Source of the DNA: UMGS1387 sp045646465
GTDB taxonomy: Bacteria > Bacillota > Clostridia > Oscillospirales > CAG-382
Assembly (NCBI GenBank): GCA_045646465.1
Contig: JAZRKT010000023.1
Coordinates: 1 to 13,828 of the forward strand
DNA: 13,828 nucleotides
Direction: 5' to 3'
Shown: piece after piece, positions 1 to 6,406 of the stretch
How the letters are laid out: each line of letters begins with the position of its first letter
How positions within the stretch are numbered: position 1 is the stretch's first letter
Notes under the pieces: model-generated
Database searches by the model: none
What the model saw: the letters and a program-made list of their open reading frames with translations, nothing else
What the model was told of the DNA's origin: nothing
Translations under genes and position numbers: made by a program

Positions 1-14
1 GATTAAATGCTTAA

Positions 15-1856
15 TTATTCAACTGTTACGGACTTTGCAAGGTTTCTCGGTTTGTCAACATCACAGCCCAGAAGTGCTGCGGTGTGGTAGGCTATAAGCT
101 GTGTTACCGTTGACACGGGAAACGCCATAAACAACTCGGAAACAGAAGGAACTGCAATTATATCATCAGCAAGCTCTTCGGGAATTTTGCATACATCCTT
201 ATCACGGCATACCAAAATTACGCTTGCACCACGTGAACGAACTTCCTTGATGTTGCTGACAGTTTTGTCAAAGAGGCTGTCGGAGTTTGCAAGAGTGATA
301 ACAGGAACGCCCTTAGATATAAGCGAAATCGTGCCGTGCTTAAGCTCGCCAGATGCATAGGCTTCGCAATGGATGTAGGATATTTCTTTTAGCTTAAGTG
401 AGCCTTCAACGGACAAAGCATAGTCAAGACCTCTGCCCATATAGAACATATCTGAAACATTTTTATATTTGTCTGCAACATTTCGGCAGGTGTCGGAAAG
501 GGAGATTGCTTTTCTTAAAGCCTCGGGAATGTCGTTCACAAGCTCATTTGTGTACTGCTTTGCCAAATTTTGGGAAATTGTGCCTTTTGCAAGGGCAAGT
601 CTTATCGCAAATAAGTAAAGCAAACTAATTTGCACCGTGTATGCCTTTGTGCTTGCAACGGCAATTTCGGGCCCTGCCCAGGTGTATAGCACGCTGTCGG
701 CTTCTCTTGCAATGGTTGAGCCTGCAACGTTGACTATTGCAAGGGTATGAAGCCCTTGATTCTTTGCAAGCTTAAGGGCTGCAAGGGTGTCGGCGGTTTC
801 GCCTGACTGTGAAATAATAATTGCAAGGTCATTTTCTGAAAGAATGGGATTTTTGTACCTGAATTCCGATGCAATTTCAACATTTGTGCTGACTCTTGCA
901 AGGCTTTCTATTGCAAACTTTCCCACAAGTCCTGCGTGCATTGCCGTTCCGCATCCGATTATGTGAATTTTGTTCAGCGCCGAAAGCTTTTCATCGCTGA
1001 GAATATCCTCCTTAAAGCAGGGAAGATCGTCTGAAATTCTGGGACGGAGGGTTTTGATGATGCTTTCAGGCTCTTCTGCGATTTCTTTAATCATAAAGTG
1101 TGGGTGACCGCCCTTTTCGGCAGCCTCAATATCCCAGTCTGCCTTTTCCAATTCTCTGTCAATAAGCTCGTTTTCGCTGTTGTAGATTGAAACAGAAGAA
1201 GCTGTCACTTCGGCAATTTCACCTTCAAAAAGGTGGTAGTATTTACGTGTGTGCTTAAGAACTGCAGGAATGTCAGAGGCGATAAAATTGCCTTCGTCCG
1301 ACACGGCGATTATCATGGGACTGTCTTTTCTTGCTGCTAAGATTTTGCCTTCGTGTCCCTTGAAAATAGCGGCTATGGCGTAGGAGCCTTCAAGAACGTT
1401 GATGGTTTTTTGCATCGCCTTGTAGGGGTCACCGCACTCCATATAAAAATGATCAAGGGTGAGGGCGGCGACTTCAGTGTCAGTGTCAGATAAGAAGGTG
1501 TAATGCTTTTCCTTTATAAGTACGTCCTTTAAAACGCTGTAGTTTTCAATAATTCCGTTGTGAACTATCGACACATTTTCAGTTCCGTGTGGGTGTGAAT
1601 TTCTGTCTGACGGCTCACCGTGGGTTGCCCATCTTGTGTGACCGATGCCACAAGTGGAGGATTGAGTACAGCCACTTTCCGACAGCTTGTTTTTCAGGCA
1701 GGAAAGTCTGCCTTTTGATTTGTAAACACTGATATTTCCCTGTTCACTTAAAGCTATTCCCGCTGAATCGTAGCCTCTGTATTCAAGACGTTCAAGTCCT
1801 TCAAGCAATACAGGAATTGCACTTTTTGTGCCAGTATAACCGATTATTCCGCACAT
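15..1856 (-). CDS. glmS: Glutamine--fructose-6-phosphate aminotransferase (isomerizing)
   Basis: Makes glucosamine-6-phosphate from fructose-6-phosphate and glutamine, the entry step to UDP-GlcNAc and peptidoglycan; cytosolic. The 613-residue length is normal for the family. The sequence opens MCGIIGYTG, so Cys2 is the N-terminal nucleophile after Met removal. The class II glutaminase domain (about 1-220) shows YRGYDSAGIA (26-35), GHTRWATHG (72-80), HNGIIENY (99-106) and SDTDTE (123-128). Two SIS sugar-isomerase domains follow (about 285-430 and 455-600), including the SQSGETADT phosphosugar loop and ASTKAYT. The C-terminus PRNLAKSVTVE is the classic GlmS tail. The start is supported by a GGAG box at 1864-1867 on the minus strand, 7 bases before the ATG. 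A glmS ribozyme lies immediately upstream, so expression should fall when glucosamine-6-phosphate is abundant. The upstream neighbour is a GlmU-like hexapeptide protein. Identification is essentially certain. Confidence 0.98.
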   Translation of the reverse strand: MCGIIGYTGTKSAIPVLLEGLERLEYRGYDSAGIALSEQGNISVYKSKGRLSCLKNKLSESGCTQSSTCGIGHTRWATHGEPSDRNSHPHGTENVSIVHNGIIENYSVLKDVLIKEKHYTFLSDTDTEVAALTLDHFYMECGDPYKAMQKTINVLEGSYAIAAIFKGHEGKILAARKDSPMIIAVSDEGNFIASDIPAVLKHTRKYYHLFEGEIAEVTASSVSIYNSENELIDRELEKADWDIEAAEKGGHPHFMIKEIAEEPESIIKTLRPRISDDLPCFKEDILSDEKLSALNKIHIIGCGTAMHAGLVGKFAIESLARVSTNVEIASEFRYKNPILSENDLAIIISQSGETADTLAALKLAKNQGLHTLAIVNVAGSTIAREADSVLYTWAGPEIAVASTKAYTVQISLLYLFAIRLALAKGTISQNLAKQYTNELVNDIPEALRKAISLSDTCRNVADKYKNVSDMFYMGRGLDYALSVEGSLKLKEISYIHCEAYASGELKHGTISLISKGVPVITLANSDSLFDKTVSNIKEVRSRGASVILVCRDKDVCKIPEELADDIIAVPSVSELFMAFPVSTVTQLIAYHTAALLGCDVDKPRNLAKSVTVE

Positions 1857-1863
1857 ATGTATT

Positions 1864-1899
1864 CTCCAAATGATCTGTGGCTTTTGGGAACCTCAGACC
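1864..1899 (-). promoter_or_regulatory. glmS leader hairpin and ribosome binding site
   Basis: Between the ribozyme and glmS the minus strand can fold a hairpin: GGTCTG (1894-1899) pairs with CAGATC (1872-1877, one G-U), followed after a mismatch by a 2-bp GG/CC extension. The GGAG ribosome binding site (1864-1867) follows directly, 7 bases before the ATG. An A10 run sits between the ribozyme and the hairpin. The hairpin may only be a structural spacer; it has no T-tract, so it is not a terminator. Confidence 0.4.
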
Positions 1900-1914
1900 T
1901 TAAAAATTTTTTTT

Positions 1915-2047
1915 TTAGTGCATCATTTGCTTTTTGTACACATACGTCTTTGTAGCAAATGTAACGGCTGCACCTTATCCGAAGAGACATCCGCCGAATT
2001 CTCGATAATCTCTTACCTCGTCACCGCAAAATGCGGCCTGGCGCTAA
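1915..2047 (-). ncRNA. glmS glucosamine-6-phosphate-activated ribozyme
   Basis: Self-cleaving riboswitch in the leader of glmS. The conserved 5' element AGCGCC lies at 2040-2045 on the minus strand, and cleavage in this family falls between the A (2045) and the following G (2044). P2 is CCGCA/TGCGG at 2024-2036. The invariant core follows as GACGAGG, TTATCGA, then ATTCGGCGGATG and a CTC (roughly 1982-2023), matching the family consensus closely. The 3' part forms a perfect 8-bp stem CATTTGCT/AGCAAATG (1924-1931 with 1954-1961) enclosed by GTGCA/TGCAC (1918-1922 with 1969-1973). In this class glucosamine-6-phosphate acts as the coenzyme for cleavage, and the cut mRNA bearing a 5'-OH is degraded by RNase J, giving feedback control of GlmS. 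Position directly upstream of glmS on the same strand confirms the call. The exact 3' boundary is approximate. Confidence 0.96.
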
Positions 2048-2088
2048 AGCATTGACAGAAAAGTTCTTCTGCTGCTTTTAGTGATACG

Positions 2089-2110
2089 TCCGCACCCCAA
2101 AATGTGCGGA
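2089..2110 (-). other. Intergenic stem-loop between the GlmU-like gene and the glmS ribozyme
   Basis: TCCGCAC (2089-2095) and GTGCGGA (2104-2110) form a perfect 7-bp, GC-rich stem with an 8-base loop. It starts about 23 bases after the stop codon of the hexapeptide-repeat gene and sits about 40 bases before the ribozyme cleavage site. No T-tract follows on either strand, so it is not a normal intrinsic terminator. It may protect the 3' end of the upstream message after ribozyme cleavage. That role is inference. Confidence 0.5.
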
Positions 2111-2132
2111 TAAAGATATTGTTTCAGATTGT

Positions 2133-2795
2133 TTAATGCTTTTTAACTACTGTGCCATCGTTTTTGAAAATGCTGTTCTCCTCAATGAAGCCTCTTACAC
2201 AGCTTGTGGGGTATGCGATTACGTTTTTGCCAAGAACTGTTCCAGGGCATAGTACTGCATTGCATCCGACCTCCGTGCCGTCGCCAACCATTGCACCGAA
2301 CTTTTTAAGTCCAGTGATTATTTTTTCATTGTCACACTTGACAGTGACAGGTGTTTTGTCACTTTTGACGTTGGATGTAACAGCGCCTGCACCAAGATGG
2401 GACATATATCCCAAAATGCTGTCGCCTATGTAATTGAAGTGGGGTACCTGTACCTTGTCGAAAAGTATACAATTCTTAAGCTCCGTTGAATTTCCTACAA
2501 CGGCGTTTTTACCGATAATTGCACTTCCTCTTATAAAGGCACAATGACGTACCTCAGCGTTTTCGTCGATAATACAGGGTGCGCCTATTACAGCGGTAGG
2601 TGCAACGGTTGCGCTTTTGGCAATCCAGACATTTTCGCTTACTTCGTCAAACCTGTCTTTTGGCAGGCTTTTACCTGTCTCAACAATGAAATTGCTGATG
2701 TTTGGCAACACTTCCCACGGCACGTCAAAGCTGTCAATTAAGGGCTTTGCAATTGTGTGGTTGGTATCAAAAAGCAAGATTGTGCTAATTGTCAA
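2133..2795 (-). CDS. Stand-alone left-handed beta-helix protein, GlmU acetyltransferase-like
   Basis: A 220-residue hexapeptide-repeat protein. Repeats run from about residue 55 to 195, with the isoleucine/valine-rich turns of a left-handed beta-helix. It resembles the C-terminal acetyltransferase half of GlmU: PHFNYIGDS (118-126) matches the GlmU segment G-H-x-x-Y-x-G-D that carries the catalytic histidine (here His119), and LGAGAVTSNV (134-143) matches the GlmU motif GAGT(I/V)T-N. The N-terminal uridylyltransferase domain is absent; no LAAGxGTRM motif is present and the first ~50 residues look unrelated. Such proteins are often annotated as UDP-N-acetylglucosamine pyrophosphorylase, which the missing domain argues against. 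The start is TTG at 2795, chosen because a perfect AGGAGG (2803-2808) sits 7 bases upstream. Position before glmS suggests amino-sugar metabolism, but the substrate is unproven. Confidence 0.8.
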   Translation of the reverse strand: MTISTILLFDTNHTIAKPLIDSFDVPWEVLPNISNFIVETGKSLPKDRFDEVSENVWIAKSATVAPTAVIGAPCIIDENAEVRHCAFIRGSAIIGKNAVVGNSTELKNCILFDKVQVPHFNYIGDSILGYMSHLGAGAVTSNVKSDKTPVTVKCDNEKIITGLKKFGAMVGDGTEVGCNAVLCPGTVLGKNVIAYPTSCVRGFIEENSIFKNDGTVVKKH

Positions 2796-2846
2796 GAACT
2801 CTCCTCCTTTCTAAAATTATATGCGTTAATTTTATCCACTGTTATT

Positions 2847-2875
2847 ATTATATCATATTAAAAAGTTAAATTCAA
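2847..2875 (-). promoter_or_regulatory. Sigma-A promoter of the GlmU-like/glmS unit
   Basis: Minus-strand -35 TTGAAT (2870-2875), a 17-base spacer and a perfect -10 TATAAT (2847-2852), placing the start site near 2840 and leaving a leader of about 45 bases before the TTG start. No second clear promoter was seen between this gene and the ribozyme, so glmS may be read from here too. Confidence 0.75.
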
Positions 2876-3160
2876 TAGATAAAAGGAAAGCATTTCAAAT
2901 TACTACCTATAAAAGTTAATGTTTTTAATATGAATTTTATCAAATATTACAATAATTCACAATTGCGTAACAAAACGGATATTAGAAAATCTTACAAAAA
3001 ATCAAGATGTAAAGATTTAAAATAGCGATATTGTAATATTATATCAAATTCTGCGGATTTTGTAAAATACAAGAAGCTCACTTGAAAAATCTACTCTTGC
3101 AGTAGGTGAACACTCTGTTTTTCGACATAAATAACGGGTATAGTTTTATTCTCACAAAAA
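2876..3160. other. AT-rich intergenic spacer
   Basis: Very AT-rich DNA between the stop of the UPF0210 gene and the promoter of the GlmU-like gene. No convincing coding frame, RNA gene or long repeat was seen in it. The only structure noted is a weak terminator candidate at 3085-3105. Confidence 0.6.
3085..3105 (-). terminator. Weak candidate terminator of the ACT-UPF0210 operon
   Basis: On the minus strand CTACT (3101-3105) pairs with AGTAG (3091-3095) across a 5-base loop, followed by ATTTTT (3085-3090). A further outer pairing between TTCAC and GTGAG is possible. The 5-bp stem is short, so the call is tentative; it lies about 55 bases past the UPF0210 stop codon. Confidence 0.35.
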
Positions 3161-4519
3161 TCAGTTTTTAAGGCTATGGATGGGAGCAGGAATTCTGCCG
3201 CCTCTTTTTACAAAATTGTCGCTTTTGAAGGTGTTAACAGGCATTATGGGAGCGTAGCCTAAAAGTCCGCCGAACTCAACCATATCACCTACATTCTTTC
3301 CGTATGCAGGAATAAGACGTGCTGCAGTTGTCTTGTTGTTAATCATACCGATAGCTGCCTCGTCTGCGATAATTGCGGATATTGTTTCTTCGGGAGTGTC
3401 GCCGGGAATTGCTATCATATCAAGACCTACCGAGCAGACACAGGTCATAGCTTCAAGCTTTTCAATTGTAAGCGCACCGAGCTTTACAGCATCAATCATA
3501 CCCTGGTCCTCGGATACGGGAATAAATGCACCCGAAAGTCCGCCTACGTGGCTTGATGCCATTGCACCGCCTTTTTTAACGGCGTCATTAAGCATTGCAA
3601 GAGCTGCGGTTGTTCCGTGAGTTCCGCATCTCTCAACTCCCATTGCTTCAAGAATCTGCGCCACCGAGTCGCCGATTGCAGGAGTGGGAGCAAGTGAAAG
3701 GTCAACAATGCCGAAGGGAACACCAAGACGCTTTGAAGCTTCGCAGGCAACAAGCTGACCCATACGTGTAACCTTGAAGGCTGTTTTCTTTATAATATCA
3801 GCAAGCTCTGAAAGATTACAGCTTCCTGCCTTTTCAATTGCAGCTCTTACAACACCGGGACCCGAAACTCCGACGTTTATTTCAACCTCAGGCTCGCCGA
3901 CTCCGTGGAAAGCTCCTGCCATAAAAGGGTTATCCTCGGGAACATTGGCAAATACAACAAACTTTGCACAGCCTATTGAGTAGTTGTCACGTGTAAGATA
4001 AGCAAGCTGTTTTACAATATGTCCGCACTTGTTTACTGCATCCATATCAATGCCTGTTCTTGTTGAGCCTACATTAACAGAAGAACACACTCTTTCTGTG
4101 CAGGCAAGTGCTTCGGGAACGGCATCAAGAAAGGCAAGGTCTTTGTTTGTCATACCCTTCTGTACAAGTGCAGAAAATCCGCCAAGGAAGTTTACTCCCA
4201 CTGTTTTTGCAGCTCTGTCAAGAGTCTTTGCCGCAAGAATGTAGTCTTCCTTTGTCTTAAGTCCGCCAACAAGGGAAATGGGAGTAATTGAAATACGCTT
4301 ATTGATAATGGGAATACCGTATTCCTTTTCTATGTCCTCGCCTGTTTTTACAAGATTCTTTGCGTAAGATGTGATTTTGTTATATATGTTGTCGCAGGTT
4401 TCTTCAGGACTTCCTGCCGCGCAGTCAAGAAGAGAAATACCCATAGTAATTGTTCTTACGTCAAGGTGCTCCTCGTGAATCATATTTATGGTTTCAAGTA
4501 TATCTTTGGTATTTATCAT
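3161..4519 (-). CDS. PFL-like UPF0210 (DUF711) family protein
   Basis: A 452-residue protein matching the UPF0210/DUF711 family in length and throughout its sequence, including the opening region with DILETINMI and LDVRTITMGISLLDCA, the GVGEPEVEINVGVSGPGVVR segment, and the tail GGRIPAPIHSLKN. The family is called PFL because its fold resembles pyruvate formate-lyase, but no biochemical activity is established. There is no signal peptide or membrane segment, so it should be cytosolic. An AGAGGTG ribosome binding site precedes the ATG, and the gene begins 10 bases after the stop of the ACT-domain gene, so the two are almost certainly cotranscribed and coupled. This pairing is widely conserved in Gram-positive bacteria and suggests that the ACT protein senses a ligand and regulates or partners the UPF0210 protein. 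Family identification is secure; function is unknown. Confidence 0.93.
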   Translation of the reverse strand: MINTKDILETINMIHEEHLDVRTITMGISLLDCAAGSPEETCDNIYNKITSYAKNLVKTGEDIEKEYGIPIINKRISITPISLVGGLKTKEDYILAAKTLDRAAKTVGVNFLGGFSALVQKGMTNKDLAFLDAVPEALACTERVCSSVNVGSTRTGIDMDAVNKCGHIVKQLAYLTRDNYSIGCAKFVVFANVPEDNPFMAGAFHGVGEPEVEINVGVSGPGVVRAAIEKAGSCNLSELADIIKKTAFKVTRMGQLVACEASKRLGVPFGIVDLSLAPTPAIGDSVAQILEAMGVERCGTHGTTAALAMLNDAVKKGGAMASSHVGGLSGAFIPVSEDQGMIDAVKLGALTIEKLEAMTCVCSVGLDMIAIPGDTPEETISAIIADEAAIGMINNKTTAARLIPAYGKNVGDMVEFGGLLGYAPIMPVNTFKSDNFVKRGGRIPAPIHSLKN

Positions 4520-4529
4520 AGTGCACCTC

Positions 4530-4799
4530 TTAAATTCTATGCATAGAGTTGAAAATGTCCTCGTGCATTGCCTGAATTACAAGGTTTTCGGACTTGCCCA
4601 GCTCCTTTAATGCATCGCTCATTTCAAGAAATTTCTTTTCCTTATTATCCATTTCTACAAGCATAATCATAGCAAAATATTCGCCGACGATGCTCTGGGA
4701 AATATCAAGTATATTTGCTCCGTATTCAAAGAGCTTTGAGCTTACCATTGCAATAATGCCTTTAGAGTCCTTTGCCGTAACTGTTATAACTGCCTTCAT
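4530..4799 (-). CDS. ACT domain-containing regulatory protein (UPF0237)
   Basis: A single ACT domain of 89 residues beginning MKAVITVTAKDSKGIIAMV, the usual start and size of the UPF0237 family. ACT domains bind amino acids or similar small ligands; relatives include GcvR-like regulators. The frame stays open further upstream, to an ATG at 4835, but that codon lies inside the -10 box of a strong promoter and lacks a ribosome binding site. The ATG at 4799 is preceded by AAAGGA 12 bases upstream and gives the family length, so it is preferred. The gene runs directly into the UPF0210 gene 10 bases downstream. No DNA-binding or catalytic domain is present, so any regulatory action must pass through a partner, most plausibly the UPF0210 protein. 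The ligand cannot be read from the sequence. Confidence 0.92.
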   Translation of the reverse strand: MKAVITVTAKDSKGIIAMVSSKLFEYGANILDISQSIVGEYFAMIMLVEMDNKEKKFLEMSDALKELGKSENLVIQAMHEDIFNSMHRI

Positions 4800-4834
4800 T
4801 TTCGTGTCATATCCTTTCACAATTATTTGATTCA

Positions 4835-4863
4835 ATTATAATGTATAAACTGTAAATATTCAA
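4835..4863 (-). promoter_or_regulatory. Sigma-A promoter of the ACT-UPF0210 operon
   Basis: Minus-strand -35 TTGAAT (4858-4863), 17-base spacer, perfect -10 TATAAT (4835-4840). The start site should fall near 4828, about 29 bases before the ATG at 4799. This placement also settles the start codon of the ACT gene. Confidence 0.8.
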
Positions 4864-4944
4864 TGGTATTTTGTTACCTTTTTAGCTTTGATAAGTATAT
4901 TTTGAAAATTTTTGAATTGTTGCGCTGATTTGCCACAATAAATG

Positions 4945-4973
4945 TTGACTTTTTATGATTTTGGAACTATAAT
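4945..4973 (+). promoter_or_regulatory. Sigma-A promoter of the membrane protein-amidohydrolase operon
   Basis: Plus-strand -35 TTGACT (4945-4950), 17-base spacer, perfect -10 TATAAT (4968-4973), giving a start near 4980 and a leader of about 25 bases. It is divergent from the ACT-UPF0210 promoter; the two -35 boxes are about 80 bases apart. No clear operator palindrome was seen between them. Confidence 0.85.
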
Positions 4974-5005
4974 TATACGGTATTTAAGGATTGGAGGTAC
5001 GGATT

Positions 5006-5551
5006 ATGAGTAATAGAAGAAATGCTTCAGACAGCTTTACTCCAGGCTATTGTGAATATCTTGTAAAGGCAAAGGCTGATAAAAAGGTGATTATTATACG
5101 TCTTATATCATTGCTTGTCGGCGCGGCGCTGATATTGCTGTTTATGGGGCTTTTGTCAAAAATTCCACAGGTGCTTTTCCTATGGTTTGTGGTGGTAGTA
5201 GGACTTGAAATTATAGTGTTTTCAAAGACGCGCCGTGAATTTGAGTATACAATTGCTTCGGGCAAACTAACGGTTGATGTAATTTACGGCAAAAGCTTCA
5301 GAAGAAAGCTTTACGAAGTAAGAATTGCCGATGCCGATACCATTACGTATGTAGGAAACGGTGCTCACGCTGTTATCGGTAAGAATAAGGAAATTTACGC
5401 CTGTAACAAAAATGACGGCGATATGTACGTTATGCTTATTCCTAGGGCTGACGGCAATGAGGGTACTGCACTTTATTTCAGCGGCTGCAGTAAAGTGCTT
5501 GACTGCATAAAGTATTACAACCGTGCCTGCATCAAAGAAAGGAAAGACTGA
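5006..5551 (+). CDS. Small two-helix membrane protein of unknown function
   Basis: A 181-residue protein. The ATG at 5006 is chosen because GGAGG lies 8 bases upstream; an in-frame TTG at 4991 overlaps that same site and is rejected. After a polar N-terminus come two hydrophobic segments (about 28-50 and 54-73) joined by a very short turn. A charged KTRREFEY stretch and a soluble, probably beta-rich C-terminal domain of about 100 residues follow, with no cleavable signal peptide. The arrangement, two helices then a cytoplasmic domain beginning FEYTIASGKLTVDVI, recalls small clostridial DUF families such as DUF6106; that name is from memory and uncertain. The stop is followed after 2 bases by the amidohydrolase start, so the genes are translationally coupled. 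No function is claimed. Confidence 0.85.
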   Translation: MSNRRNASDSFTPGYCEYLVKAKADKKVIIIRLISLLVGAALILLFMGLLSKIPQVLFLWFVVVVGLEIIVFSKTRREFEYTIASGKLTVDVIYGKSFRRKLYEVRIADADTITYVGNGAHAVIGKNKEIYACNKNDGDMYVMLIPRADGNEGTALYFSGCSKVLDCIKYYNRACIKERKD

Positions 5552-5553
5552 TT

Positions 5554-6354
5554 TTGGTTATAGATTTTCATACCCACGCATTTCCCGATACACTTGCCGA
5601 AAGGGCTGTGTCACACCTCTATGAGCTTGGCGGAATGCCTCCCAAAAATGACGGCAAAATATCGGGGCTTATTGACAGTATGGATAAGGACGGCGTTGAC
5701 AGGTGCGTTGTTCTTAACATTGCAACTAAACAAAAGCAGGAAACAAACGTCAACAATTTTGCAATATCCCTGCTTGACAATCCCAGAATAATTCCCTTCG
5801 GCTCTGTCTATCCCGGAAGTGATACGGCTGTCAGCGAGATAGAAAGACTTCACAGGGCAGGAGTCAAGGGCATTAAAATGCACCCTGAATATCAGGATTT
5901 TTTTATCGACGAGGATAGGGTGAAGGTGATTTACAAAAAGTGTGCCGAGCTTGGAATGATTGTTCTTTTGCATTGTGGAGGCGACGTTGCTTACCGTCCG
6001 CCTTATCACGGAACGCCGGAGCTTATCGAAAAGGTTGTCAGCGAATTTTGTGACACAATCTTTGTCTGCGCACATATGGGGGGATATGACCTGTGGCGTG
6101 AGTTTGCCGATACCGTAAAGCCCCATAAAAATATGTATATCGACACATCAATGACCAACACCCAGGCAACTATCGACAACGAAATCGGTCACAGAATATT
6201 TGCAACACACGGCTTTGACAAATTCCTTTTTGGAAGCGACAGCCCCTGGGAAAGACATTATAAGTCTATGGAAAAGCTTTATTCCTACGGATTTTCAGAT
6301 GAAGTAAACAGCAAGATTTTAGGCGAAAATGCAGTAAGGCTTCTGGGACTTTAA
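5554..6354 (+). CDS. Metal-dependent amidohydrolase (amidohydrolase_2 / COG2159-like)
   Basis: A 266-residue TIM-barrel hydrolase of the amidohydrolase superfamily. The strand-1 metal ligands are His6 and His8 in DFHTHAFPD. Further expected ligands or catalytic residues are Lys108/His110 (GIKMHPEY), His140 (LLHCGGD), His174 (CAHMGG) and Asp229 (FGSDSPW). Length and motif order fit COG2159-type proteins such as decarboxylases, lactonases and hydrolases, so the reaction cannot be fixed. There is no signal peptide; it should be cytosolic. The start is TTG at 5554, because the HxH motif must lie at the very N-terminus and an AAGGAAAG ribosome binding site overlaps the end of the preceding gene, 2 bases away. 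It belongs to a two-gene operon with the small membrane protein and ends at a terminator shared with the convergent gene. Confidence 0.9.
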   Translation: MVIDFHTHAFPDTLAERAVSHLYELGGMPPKNDGKISGLIDSMDKDGVDRCVVLNIATKQKQETNVNNFAISLLDNPRIIPFGSVYPGSDTAVSEIERLHRAGVKGIKMHPEYQDFFIDEDRVKVIYKKCAELGMIVLLHCGGDVAYRPPYHGTPELIEKVVSEFCDTIFVCAHMGGYDLWREFADTVKPHKNMYIDTSMTNTQATIDNEIGHRIFATHGFDKFLFGSDSPWERHYKSMEKLYSYGFSDEVNSKILGENAVRLLGL

Positions 6355-6362
6355 TTAACATA

Positions 6363-6402
6363 AAAATAAGGTGCATTTCCTTTAGGGATTTGCACCTATT
6401 TG
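6363..6402. terminator. Bidirectional terminator between convergent genes
   Basis: AGGTGCA (6369-6375) and TGCACCT (6391-6397) form a 7-bp stem with a partly paired inner region (TCC/GGA). The plus side is followed by ATTTGTTATTT and the minus side by TATTTTTA. It lies between the amidohydrolase stop (6354) and the end of the convergent GH99-like gene (6407), so it can serve both, best on the minus strand. Confidence 0.7.
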
Positions 6403-6406
6403 TTAT

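Noticed and set aside
1870..2055. A short plus-strand open frame upstream of glmS
   Set aside because: It exactly overlaps the conserved glmS ribozyme on the other strand; base conservation there is explained by the RNA.
2089..2110. Hairpin considered as an intrinsic terminator of the GlmU-like gene
   Set aside because: Neither strand has a T-tract after the stem, so it was recorded only as a stem-loop.
4864..4944. Operator between the divergent promoters
   Set aside because: Only imperfect, scattered inverted matches such as TTGTTGC and GCCACAA were found; none is convincing.
5611..6126. A 171-codon open frame on the minus strand inside the amidohydrolase gene
   Set aside because: It is antisense to a gene with all expected catalytic motifs and shows no domain of its own.
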